Positions 15,537 through 22,317 of a DNA stretch of 44,254 nt are shown here, piece by piece. Both the position numbers and the translations under genes were made by a program. Below the pieces are notes generated by a model, which was not told the DNA's origin, made no database searches, and was given only the letters and a program-made list of their open reading frames with translations. Numbering within the stretch: position 1 is the first letter of the stretch; every line of letters begins with the position of its first letter. The DNA is from Pseudomonas gessardii (GTDB lineage: Bacteria; Pseudomonadota; Gammaproteobacteria; Pseudomonadales; Pseudomonadaceae), in assembly GCF_001983165.1 (NCBI RefSeq), contig NZ_MNPU01000048.1:1-44254 (forward strand), read 5' to 3'.

Positions 15537-17345
15537 TCATGGCAGTTGCTGCTCCAGCGGGCCGCCCAGTACTTTCAGGTATTCGAGCAGCGCCCAGCGT
15601 TCCTCAGGCTTCAGGCCCCGGCCAATCACCCCGTTGCCACGCTTGCCTGCGCGAAATTCGTGGCCGCTGTTGTGGTTGCCGGTGATGTTTGTATCGAACA
15701 GGAAGGCATTTTTAAAGGCTTCGGTGCGATAACCCAGGTGGCGCGGATCGTAATCGAAGGTGCCTTTATAGAAGGTACGACTGCGCTCGTACTGTGGCGA
15801 AAGCAACTGGTAGAGCGTAGGCACCGAGCCATTGTGCAGGAACGGCGGCGTGGCCCACACGCCGGCCAGTGGGCGGGCCTTGTAGGCCCACAGTTCGCGC
15901 ACGCCGATGGGCAGGCCGTAGCCGTCCAGGCGCGGGCGTTCTGCCGGGGTGATGCCGGCGGCGCGGTAGGCGTGTTCTTCGACAAATGCGGTGACATAAG
16001 CCAGGCCCTTGGCCACAGACAGGCTGCGCAGGTCCAGCGGTTCGGTCGGTGTCGGGTGCAACTCGACATTCAACTGCGCCAACTCGGCCGGGTCCCATTG
16101 CAGGGCGCTGAGGTCATAGCGCTGGTTGGCAATATTGCTGGCGGTGCCGGGGTCGGTGCCGATGTAGTCCACGGGCAGCATTTTCAGTTGTTGCACCGGG
16201 CGCCCGTTGACCAGGGTTACGCTGGGTACGTGGCAGCCGGCGCAGTTTTCGGCAAACAGCGCGCGGCCCCTGGCGGCCAGGGGGTTGTCCACGGCACCGA
16301 ACAACGCTTCAGGCCAGGTCGGTGGTTTGAGCCGTTGCAGGGTTTCTTCGATCAGGTTCAAGTCACGCACCCGCACGCTGGAGGGGTAGCGCGCCTCGCC
16401 CTTGAGCGGCTGGCCGGCGCTGTCGAAGAAGTCCAGGGTCGCGCCCACGCCCAACGCCTCGCCGATATTACGCGCCATGGGTTGCTGGGCCGAGCCATTC
16501 CATTGCACCCAGTCGAAGGTCCACATGTCCCACAACTGCGGGTAGTCCACCGGCGCGTTGGCGATACGGTAGTTGTCTGGCGAAATGGCATCACCAAAGC
16601 TGGCGTTGGCGATACGACCGAAGGCGTCGGTGCGCCCCGGGCCTTCTTCGGTGGGGTAGAGGCCACGGTGGGTATCGTTCCAGGCCACCTTGAGGAAGGT
16701 GTCCAGGGACTTTTTGAAGTCCTGGCGCAACTGATCGTACTGGGCGTCGTATTGATCCCCCAGCACGTTGTGGGCAAAACGCCTGAACTTCAGCGGGTTA
16801 TAATAGGTGGCGGCGAGGCTGGCGACCAGGGCCTGGCCGAAGCTGCCACCGCGCAGGGTCGGCACGCTGGAGGGCAGCACGTGTTGCGCAGCGCCCCCGT
16901 CGATGCGCAGCGCCTGGCCATTGAAGCGCAACTCGCCGGTGTGGCAGGCGGCGCAGGTGATATCGAGAAACTCCGCGTTGCTGCCGGCATTCTTGTGCCG
17001 GGCGAAGCCAGCGGGCAGGTTGCCGGGGTTCTGGGGTGTGGCCTGTTGCCGCGGGTCTACCAGGAAACCGAACCGCGCAAGGTAAGTCGGTTCGGCAAAG
17101 CGCTGCTCGGAAAACGGCAGCTCCAGCGCGGTGAACCAGTCATAGCGCAGGCCCTTGACCTGGGTGCCCTGGGGCGTGAAGTAGTAGACCTGGCGGTCGG
17201 CGGTGGTCCATTGGTCCTGGTAGTGCACCTGGTCCACCGGCACGTAATCCGGCAGCTTCGGGTTGAGCACGTAATAGAGCACCACGGCCAGCGCCAGTCC
17301 CAGAAGTGACAGGATCAGGAGTAAAACACGGGAAAAAATGCGCAA
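15537..17345 (-). CDS. Membrane-anchored di-heme cytochrome c (peroxidase/RoxA-like)
   Basis: The 602-residue protein has an N-terminal helix (about 7-28) and two c-type haem sites: CAACH near residue 150 and CAGCH near residue 385. Two haems in a protein of this size, with MLPVDYIGTDPGTA and a C-terminal NHNSGHEF followed later by LKPEERWALLEYLK, resemble the di-heme peroxidase superfamily and its rubber-oxygenase branch (RoxA) more than the classical 330-residue cytochrome c peroxidase. It should act on the periplasmic side. The start is TTG, with AAGGA 8 bases upstream. It is co-transcribed with the catalase-fold gene. The substrate is unknown; peroxide reduction and dioxygenase-type chemistry both remain possible. 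Confidence 0.85.
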   Translation of the reverse strand: MRIFSRVLLLILSLLGLALAVVLYYVLNPKLPDYVPVDQVHYQDQWTTADRQVYYFTPQGTQVKGLRYDWFTALELPFSEQRFAEPTYLARFGFLVDPRQQATPQNPGNLPAGFARHKNAGSNAEFLDITCAACHTGELRFNGQALRIDGGAAQHVLPSSVPTLRGGSFGQALVASLAATYYNPLKFRRFAHNVLGDQYDAQYDQLRQDFKKSLDTFLKVAWNDTHRGLYPTEEGPGRTDAFGRIANASFGDAISPDNYRIANAPVDYPQLWDMWTFDWVQWNGSAQQPMARNIGEALGVGATLDFFDSAGQPLKGEARYPSSVRVRDLNLIEETLQRLKPPTWPEALFGAVDNPLAARGRALFAENCAGCHVPSVTLVNGRPVQQLKMLPVDYIGTDPGTASNIANQRYDLSALQWDPAELAQLNVELHPTPTEPLDLRSLSVAKGLAYVTAFVEEHAYRAAGITPAERPRLDGYGLPIGVRELWAYKARPLAGVWATPPFLHNGSVPTLYQLLSPQYERSRTFYKGTFDYDPRHLGYRTEAFKNAFLFDTNITGNHNSGHEFRAGKRGNGVIGRGLKPEERWALLEYLKVLGGPLEQQLP

Positions 17346-17493
17346 GATAACTATCCTTGTCGAGTTGTTGCGTCCTTATGCCACCGAGCGAGGCAGGCGG
17401 CAAGTAGCCATGATCGGTCTGCACCGGCGGTTTTCGGCTGGCCTGCTGTCCTTCGTCGGACTTTGACGCAGATGAAAATGCTTTTAAACACGT

Positions 17494-17520
17494 GAACTTA
17501 TCAGAAGTTTCCTGCTCACA
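17494..17520 (+). promoter_or_regulatory. Candidate AlgU (sigma-22/RpoE) promoter for the FKBP gene
   Basis: GAACTT (17494-17499), a 16-base spacer and TCACA (17516-17520) fit the extracytoplasmic-stress consensus GAACTT-N16/17-TCnnA. Transcription would start near 17526, leaving a leader of about 78 bases. E. coli fkpA is a known sigma-E target, so the match makes biological sense. Confidence 0.6.
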
Positions 17521-17603
17521 TGCCGGTAGCCATTGGTCGTGGCCGCCTGATAAGCTCGCGACTTTATTCGAATGCCCTTTTGGCGCATGAACAAGGAAAT
17601 AGC

Positions 17604-18332
17604 ATGAAACAGCATCGGTTGGCGGCGGCGGTGGCCCTGGTTAGCCTGGTACTTGCGGGTTGTGATTCGCAAACCAGCGTAGAGCTGAAAACCCCGGCGC
17701 AGAAAGCTTCCTACGGTATCGGCCTGAACATGGGCAAAAGCCTGGCTCAGGAAGGTATGGATGACCTGGACTCCAAGGCAGTTGCCCAAGGCATCGAAGA
17801 TGCCGTCGGCAAGAAAGAACAGAAGCTGAAGGACGAAGAACTGGTTGAAGCCTTTTCCGCACTGCAAAAGCGTGCTGAAGAGCGCATGACCAAGATGAGC
17901 GAAGAGTCGGCAGCCGCCGGCAAGAAATACCTCGAAGACAACGCCAAGAAAGACGGCGTGGTCACCACCGCTTCCGGTCTGCAATACAAGATCGTGAAGA
18001 AGGCCGAAGGCGCCCAGCCCAAGCCGACCGACGTAGTGACTGTGCACTACACCGGCAAGCTGACCAACGGCACCACCTTTGACAGCTCCGTGGATCGCGG
18101 CAGCCCGATTGACCTGCCGGTCAGCGGCGTGATCCCGGGTTGGGTCGAAGGCCTGCAACTGATGCACGTGGGCGAGAAGGTTGAGTTGTACATCCCGTCC
18201 GACCTGGCTTACGGCGCCCAGAGCCCGAGCCCGGCGATTCCAGCCAACTCCGTACTGGTCTTTGACCTGGAGCTGCTGGCAATCAAGGACCCGGCCAAGG
18301 CCGAGGCTCCTGAGGCACCTGCTGCCAAGTAA
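17604..18332 (+). CDS. FKBP-type peptidyl-prolyl isomerase, lipoprotein (FkpA/Mip-like)
   Basis: The enzyme speeds proline isomerisation and helps envelope proteins fold. The ATG at 17604 follows AAGGAA and gives 242 residues. The signal sequence ends in a lipobox, LVLAGC (Cys at about 20), so it is lipid-anchored, probably to the outer membrane facing the periplasm. An alpha-helical dimerisation domain spans about 30-120, and the FKBP catalytic domain about 125-230 (VTVHYTGKLTNGTTFDSS, VIPGWVEGLQLM, YIPSDLAYG). The C-terminus is Ala/Pro-rich. An AlgU-type promoter precedes it and a terminator follows at 18349, so it is a single-gene unit. Confidence 0.95.
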   Translation: MKQHRLAAAVALVSLVLAGCDSQTSVELKTPAQKASYGIGLNMGKSLAQEGMDDLDSKAVAQGIEDAVGKKEQKLKDEELVEAFSALQKRAEERMTKMSEESAAAGKKYLEDNAKKDGVVTTASGLQYKIVKKAEGAQPKPTDVVTVHYTGKLTNGTTFDSSVDRGSPIDLPVSGVIPGWVEGLQLMHVGEKVELYIPSDLAYGAQSPSPAIPANSVLVFDLELLAIKDPAKAEAPEAPAAK

Positions 18333-18348
18333 GCAGCAGTTGAACATC

Positions 18349-18380
18349 CAACGCCCCGTTTATACGGGGCGTTGTTGTTT
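18349..18380 (+). terminator. Terminator of the FKBP gene
   Basis: The hairpin AACGCCCCGT / ACGGGGCGTT with a short loop is followed by a T-rich stretch (GTTGTTT), 17 bases past the stop codon. Confidence 0.85.
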
Positions 18381-18400
18381 CTGGGCCAGGGCTTGATCCG

Positions 18401-18510
18401 TGTGGGAGCTGTCGAGCCCCGGCGAGGCTGCGATAGCGGTGGGTCAGGCAACATTGCTGCTGGTAATGCCGCCGCCATCGCCGCTTCGCTAAAGCTCGAC
18501 AGCTCCCACA
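18401..18510. repeat. REP pair of the GTGGGAGCTGTCGAGC type
   Basis: TGTGGGAGCTGTCGAGC and its complement GCTCGACAGCTCCCACA flank about 75 bases with secondary symmetry. This subtype differs from the other REPs in the window and appears only here. Confidence 0.8.
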
Positions 18511-18580
18511 GTTGACCGTGGTTGTGGAGGGGCGTGGGTTAAATCCGAACGAACGCCTGCGATTTAGAGCAGTCTGATGC

Positions 18581-18640
18581 TATACCTCGGCACGGGTAGC
18601 CGCAGATGTACCCCAAGTCAATGAAATCTTGGGATTTTTT
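18581..18640 (+). ncRNA. Candidate short RNA with its own terminator
   Basis: CTATACC (18581-18587) resembles a sigma-S/sigma-70 extended -10. Ten bases on, a short hairpin (CGGC/GCCG, 18589-18603) is followed by a textbook terminator (CCCAAG / CTTGGG, then seven T, 18613-18640). No reading frame fits between them. The transcript would be about 45-55 bases. It may instead be a leader ending before the DUF1232 gene. I do not match it to a known Pseudomonas sRNA. Confidence 0.35.
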
Positions 18641-18719
18641 TATGTGCGCAAAAAACGCCCGATCTGACTGTAGGCCTTGTATTACGTGGCTTTCAGCCGC
18701 GAAAATGGCCTCTGTTCAC

Positions 18720-18750
18720 AAGGTTATCCACAAGTTGTGTGGATAACCTT
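18720..18750. promoter_or_regulatory. Palindrome of two inverted DnaA boxes
   Basis: The perfect 13-base arms AAGGTTATCCACA and TGTGGATAACCTT are separated by AGTTG. Each arm contains the exact DnaA box TTATCCACA. The palindrome ends 26 bases before the DUF1232 start codon. It could bind DnaA, or act as a hairpin in RNA since TT follows it. The function is not established. Confidence 0.5.
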
Positions 18751-18776
18751 TTCTCTCGCCTGGAACTGGAGTGACG

Positions 18777-19232
18777 ATGAAAGCACCCTGGAATTTCACC
18801 CGCTTCCTGCCATTGGCCGCACGGCTGCTCGGGCGTGGACGCCTGCCGACCCTGTTGTTCGCGGTCGCCGCCAAAGGCTCAAGCCAGGGTAACCGCCTGG
18901 GCAAGCTCAAGGACGACCTCAAGCTGCTCCAGGCGCTGTGCCTGGCCTACTGGCGTGGCGAGTACCGGGCGATCAGCCCCAAGGCGCTGATATCGGTGGT
19001 GGCGGGGCTGATGTACTTCCTCAGCCCGATTGATGCGATCCCGGACTTTTTGCCCATGTTCGGCATGCTCGATGACATCGCGGTACTGGCCTGGGTCATG
19101 AAGTCCCTTGACGGTGAGTTGAGTGCCTTCCGCGCCTGGCGTGAACGCCAACGCCCGGAGAAGCTGGTGGTGGTCGAGCGCTTGCCCGCCACACCGCAGC
19201 TTCTGGAGCAGGAAAACCCGAAAAAAAACTGA
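18777..19232 (+). CDS. DUF1232 (YkvA-like) membrane protein
   Basis: The 151-residue product carries the signature of the DUF1232/YkvA family, YFLSPIDAIPDFLP followed by MLDDIAVLAWV, at about residues 78-112. The function of the family is unknown; members are small predicted membrane proteins. The ATG at 18777 follows GGAG with a 5-base gap and is preferred to the GTG two codons upstream. The double DnaA-box palindrome is just upstream. The C-terminus is charged and lacks hydrophobic stretches. Confidence 0.85.
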   Translation: MKAPWNFTRFLPLAARLLGRGRLPTLLFAVAAKGSSQGNRLGKLKDDLKLLQALCLAYWRGEYRAISPKALISVVAGLMYFLSPIDAIPDFLPMFGMLDDIAVLAWVMKSLDGELSAFRAWRERQRPEKLVVVERLPATPQLLEQENPKKN

Positions 19233-19267
19233 AGGCGCGGATTATCCCCCTGCGCTCTTTGCGGCTG

Positions 19268-19318
19268 TTAGGATTACACTCCTAAGGAAAGTACTTACTT
19301 CGTAAGTGTTGTGATCCT
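19268..19318. promoter_or_regulatory. Nested inverted repeats, candidate XRE operator
   Basis: Three dyads lie in 51 bases directly before the XRE gene: TTAGGA-N6-TCCTAA (19268-19285), ACTTAC-TTC-GTAAGT (19293-19307), and outer arms AGGATTACA / TGTGATCCT (19270-19318). Such dyads are typical autoregulatory sites for small helix-turn-helix regulators. Binding is inferred. Confidence 0.45.
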
Positions 19319-19329
19319 ACGGGGCAGTC

Positions 19330-19668
19330 ATGGATATACAGATCATTTCACGGAATGGCGAACCCGAATATGCGGTTCTGCCATGGGCTCAGTACCAGGC
19401 GCTGTTAACAGCCGCCGGCCTGCAGCAACCAAGCACTCCTGCTGCACAGACCCCTCCCGTCGCGACCGCGACGGATCTACGCCCCCTGGCGCACTTGCGC
19501 AACCTGCGCGAAGCCAAGGGCCTGGCCATTGAGGCATTGGCCCGCACCGTGGGCATCAGCCCGTCCTACCTGGGCTTGATTGAAAGTGGTGAACGCCAGC
19601 CGGATGCCGCGATCCGTCGCAGCCTGGCCTGGGAGTTGGGGATTGCTGGTTGGAGGGATGAAACGTGA
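19330..19668 (+). CDS. XRE-type helix-turn-helix regulator
   Basis: The 112-residue protein has a C-terminal HTH of the Cro/C1 type (about 55-105: LREAKGLAIEALARTVGIS, then PSYLGLIESGERQPD). Its N-terminus (ISRNGEPEYAVLPWAQYQAL) resembles the N-terminus of Phd-like antitoxins. A Pro/Thr/Ala linker joins the two. It overlaps the next gene by four bases (GTGA) and leads a three-gene operon. The nested dyads upstream suggest autorepression. No toxin is recognisable next to it, so I treat it as a regulator and not as part of a proven toxin-antitoxin pair. Confidence 0.8.
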   Translation: MDIQIISRNGEPEYAVLPWAQYQALLTAAGLQQPSTPAAQTPPVATATDLRPLAHLRNLREAKGLAIEALARTVGISPSYLGLIESGERQPDAAIRRSLAWELGIAGWRDET

Positions 19669-20036
19669 GTGTGCGCATCAGCCGTCAACATTGGGATGGG
19701 TTGCTCAACGAACTTGATCAGGCCCGTCGCCAACGCCATCTTTTGACTTATCGTGCATTGCTTGAGCGCCTGCAGTTTCCGACGCCGGCGATGCAAACCC
19801 TGACCGCAGCCCTGGAACACCTGGCCGCCCTGGATGCCAAGGCCGAGCAACCGCTACGCAGTTCCCTGGTGATCAGCCAGGGCGCGAGCCGGTTGCCGCG
19901 TACCGGTTTTTTTGAATGTGTCGAACGCCTTGGGCGTTTCTGTGGACCTTCCGATGGTGTCGCCGCAGCATCCTGGCATGCCTCGGAAGTGGTCCGAGTG
20001 TTCGAGTACCAATATCCTGAATCAGCGGAGGCCTGA
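19665..20036 (+). CDS. Hypothetical protein of the XRE operon
   Basis: The 123-residue protein starts at a GTG overlapping the XRE stop codon. It is mainly alpha-helical and basic at the N-terminus (HWDGLLNELDQARRQRHLL) and contains LTYRALLERLQFPTPAMQTL, which looks like a small helical DNA- or protein-binding segment. No signal peptide, membrane helix or catalytic motif is seen. It is translationally coupled on both sides, so it should work with the XRE regulator and the Sel1 protein. I do not recognise the family. Confidence 0.75.
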   Translation: MSVRISRQHWDGLLNELDQARRQRHLLTYRALLERLQFPTPAMQTLTAALEHLAALDAKAEQPLRSSLVISQGASRLPRTGFFECVERLGRFCGPSDGVAAASWHASEVVRVFEYQYPESAEA

Positions 20037-20423
20037 GTGTTCTGGAAGCTCAAAGCGTATGCCAGCTATTGGCTGGCACGCCGGTTGTTTCATTGGTCAT
20101 GGTTTGTGCGTCAGCCCCGTGGCTGGCACTGGCTGGAGGGCCAGTTCGCACGCATGGCCAACCTGGGCAATGTCGATGCACAAAGTTTTTATGGGCATAT
20201 CCTGACCTTTCGTGGCCAAGGGCTGGGCGCGCGGGAAGAAGGCGTGCGCTTGCTGCGCCTGGCGGGGCAGGCAGGCGATGGCAAGGCGGCCTATCAAGTC
20301 GGTGTGCTGAGCCTGGCAGGCAGCCTGGGCAAGGCCCCGGACCCGGCTGAAGCCGCACGTTGGTGGACCATCGCCGCCAAGGCCGGGCATCCGCTGGCGC
20401 AGATACGCCTGGAGCAGTTGTAG
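20037..20423 (+). CDS. Sel1-like repeat protein
   Basis: The 128-residue product contains two or three Sel1-type repeats in its C-terminal two thirds (for example GDGKAAYQVGVLSLAGS, and PAEAARWWTIAAKAGHPLAQ). These are TPR-like helical hairpins used for protein contacts. The N-terminus is rich in Trp and Arg and may touch the membrane. The GTG start directly follows the TGA of the previous gene. The stop codon lies within a small palindrome shared with the convergent EAL gene. Confidence 0.82.
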   Translation: MFWKLKAYASYWLARRLFHWSWFVRQPRGWHWLEGQFARMANLGNVDAQSFYGHILTFRGQGLGAREEGVRLLRLAGQAGDGKAAYQVGVLSLAGSLGKAPDPAEAARWWTIAAKAGHPLAQIRLEQL

Positions 20424-20446
20424 GCGCCGGCAAGCCAGCGCCTACA
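20420..20446. repeat. REP-like hairpin spanning two convergent stop codons
   Basis: GTAGGCGCCGGCAAGCCAGCGCCTAC is an imperfect palindrome. It contains the TAG of the Sel1 gene at its left edge and the TAG of the EAL/GGDEF gene at its right edge. It may serve as a two-way transcription end. Confidence 0.7.
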
Positions 20447-22199
20447 GGAGTTCGCGGCTGTCGATCACGTGGATGCTGTAGCCGGCCACGTTCTTGGCGT
20501 GATGCTTGGCCTGCGAGGCCAATTCGGCCAGTTGGCTGGCATCCAGGTGGCCACAGCTCAATGGATGCAGATGCACCACGCCAATGGACAGCGACAGCAG
20601 GGCGAATTCCTGACGCAGGCCTTGGCGATTCAGGGCGATAAAACAGCCGGCCTCCAGATGCTCACTGCGGTAGAAGCGCCGGCACTGGGTCTGGAAATCA
20701 TCCACCAACAGGTTGAGCCGCTTACGCCAATCCTGGGCGCCGAGCACCAGCAAAAAGTCATCGCCACCAATATGCCCGACAAAGTCGCGGCTGGGGTCTA
20801 CTCGGTCGTTGAGGCATTGTGCCAGGCACAGCAGCACTTCATCGCCACGCCCATAGCCGTAGATATCGTTGAACGGCTTGAAACTGTCGATATCCACATA
20901 ACAAATCACTGACTCGCGCTGCTGCTGCAACAGCCGTGTCAGGCACTGCTGGATTGGCACGTTGCCCGGTAGCAGGGTCAGCGGGTTGGCGTAGCGCGCC
21001 TGTTGGATTTTCAGCTCGGTAATCAACTTGAGCACGTCGATCACCCGGCCCAACCCCAGGTAGTTGCCGTTCTGGGTGATGATGAAATCTTCTTCGATCC
21101 GTTGCCGCGCCCGACTGGTCAGCAGGCGGCTGACCTGTTGCAACGACTGGCTCAGCTCCACGGCCAGGAAGTCATCGCTCATCAAGCGGCTGATGGGCTT
21201 GCGCGCAAACAGGTCGGTGGCAAACGGCTTGAGCAGCACATCAGACAACGAGTGCCGATGCACGATACCGATGGGCTGGCCAAGCTCGTCCAGCACCGCC
21301 AGGGAGTTGAGGTTGGCCTGGCGGCGAAAGGCTTCCAGCACATTGGCGGTAGGCGTGTGCTGGGCCACGGCGGGTTGTTCGTTGAGCAGGGCGCTAAGGT
21401 CGCTGGCTTCTTCGTTGAGCGAGACGCTGGTGCTGTCGGGCCTGGCCAGCATCAACCGCGCTTCCTGGGGCGGATGCTCCTGGGGACGACACAGCAGGTA
21501 GCCCTGGATCAGGTCCACACCCATTTCCGTCAATACCGCCAACTCTTCCTGCAACTCGATACCTTCGGCAATCACCTGCGCGCGGGAGGCCCTGGCGATT
21601 TGCAGGATCGAGCCGACAAACTCACGCTTGAGCGCATCCTGGTGGATCCCGTCGATAAAGTGTCGGTCGATCTTCACATAGTCGGGGCGCAATTCAGACC
21701 ACAGCCGCAGGCTCGAATAGCCGGCACCCAAGTCATCCAGGGCAATCGAAAACCCCATGTTGCGATAGTGATGCAGGGCGGTTTGCAGCAGTTGGAAGTC
21801 GTCGGTTGGGGATTGTTCGGTGAGTTCGATCACCACCTGGCTGGGCGCGATGCCGAAGTCGCGCAGCATGTGCAAGGTGCGCCCTGGTTGGTGGGTGGTC
21901 TCCAGCAACGATTCCGGTGAGACGTTGAGAAACAGCTTGCCCGGCAACTGTTGCTCGCTGAAGCGCCGACATGCGCTTTGCCGGCACGCCATCTCCAACT
22001 CATTGAGAAGCCCGCCCTGGCGTGCGACCGAAAACAGCGCCAGGGGCGAGTGCAACGGGCTGTTGGACGGGCCGCGGCTCAGGGCTTCGTAGCCGAGGAT
22101 GCGACGTTCGGAGAGGCAAATGATCGGTTGGAACAGGCTGTGCAAACTGCCTTGAGCCAGGATGGAGCCCAGGGCATTCAGCTGTTCGGTCATGGTCAT
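20442..22199 (-). CDS. EAL-CBS-GGDEF cyclic-di-GMP signalling protein
   Basis: The 585-residue cytoplasmic protein has an N-terminal EAL phosphodiesterase domain (about 10-245), a CBS pair (about 265-395) and a C-terminal GGDEF domain (about 410-570). The EAL residues look complete: YEALSR, LNVSP, ELTE, DDLGAGYSS, VKID, AEGIE and QGYLLCRP. This suggests active c-di-GMP breakdown. The GGDEF site is GGDDF and the RxxD inhibitory site is absent, so cyclase activity is doubtful and the domain may instead sense GTP. I start at 22199, after CGGGAT. A longer frame to 22253 would run through the prc terminator. It is followed by a hairpin shared with the Sel1 gene. Confidence 0.9.
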   Translation of the reverse strand: MTMTEQLNALGSILAQGSLHSLFQPIICLSERRILGYEALSRGPSNSPLHSPLALFSVARQGGLLNELEMACRQSACRRFSEQQLPGKLFLNVSPESLLETTHQPGRTLHMLRDFGIAPSQVVIELTEQSPTDDFQLLQTALHHYRNMGFSIALDDLGAGYSSLRLWSELRPDYVKIDRHFIDGIHQDALKREFVGSILQIARASRAQVIAEGIELQEELAVLTEMGVDLIQGYLLCRPQEHPPQEARLMLARPDSTSVSLNEEASDLSALLNEQPAVAQHTPTANVLEAFRRQANLNSLAVLDELGQPIGIVHRHSLSDVLLKPFATDLFARKPISRLMSDDFLAVELSQSLQQVSRLLTSRARQRIEEDFIITQNGNYLGLGRVIDVLKLITELKIQQARYANPLTLLPGNVPIQQCLTRLLQQQRESVICYVDIDSFKPFNDIYGYGRGDEVLLCLAQCLNDRVDPSRDFVGHIGGDDFLLVLGAQDWRKRLNLLVDDFQTQCRRFYRSEHLEAGCFIALNRQGLRQEFALLSLSIGVVHLHPLSCGHLDASQLAELASQAKHHAKNVAGYSIHVIDSRELL

Positions 22200-22212
22200 G
22201 ATGATCCCGGTC

Positions 22213-22250
22213 GAAAAAAAAGGACCGGGTGCCTGGGGCGCCCGGTCCTT
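22213..22250 (-). terminator. Terminator of prc
   Basis: On the minus strand GGACCGGG and CCCGGTCC form a perfect stem, followed by eight T. It lies 68 bases past the prc stop and ends 14 bases before the EAL/GGDEF start codon, so that gene needs its own promoter or depends on read-through. Confidence 0.92.
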
Positions 22251-22317
22251 CATTTCACGACAGAATGATGTCTATTTGATGACGCTCCGTGGAGCGCTCA
22301 CATTAAATTGCCATCAC

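Noticed and set aside
15459..17309. Long plus-strand open frame (616 codons) opposite the di-heme cytochrome gene
   Set aside because: It is a shadow of the GC-rich cytochrome gene. The product is low-complexity, rich in Gly/Val/Gln/His, with no domain, while the minus-strand frame has haem motifs.
18720..18750. Replication origin
   Set aside because: Only two DnaA boxes are present, with no AT-rich unwinding region and no dnaA, rpmH or gidA nearby.
19330..20036. Classical toxin-antitoxin pair
   Set aside because: The XRE protein resembles an antitoxin, but the coupled second gene shows no toxin fold or catalytic motif that I can recognise.
22200..22253. Upstream extension of the EAL/GGDEF gene
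   Set aside because: The extra codons are the prc terminator hairpin read as protein. A start at 22199 has a ribosome site.
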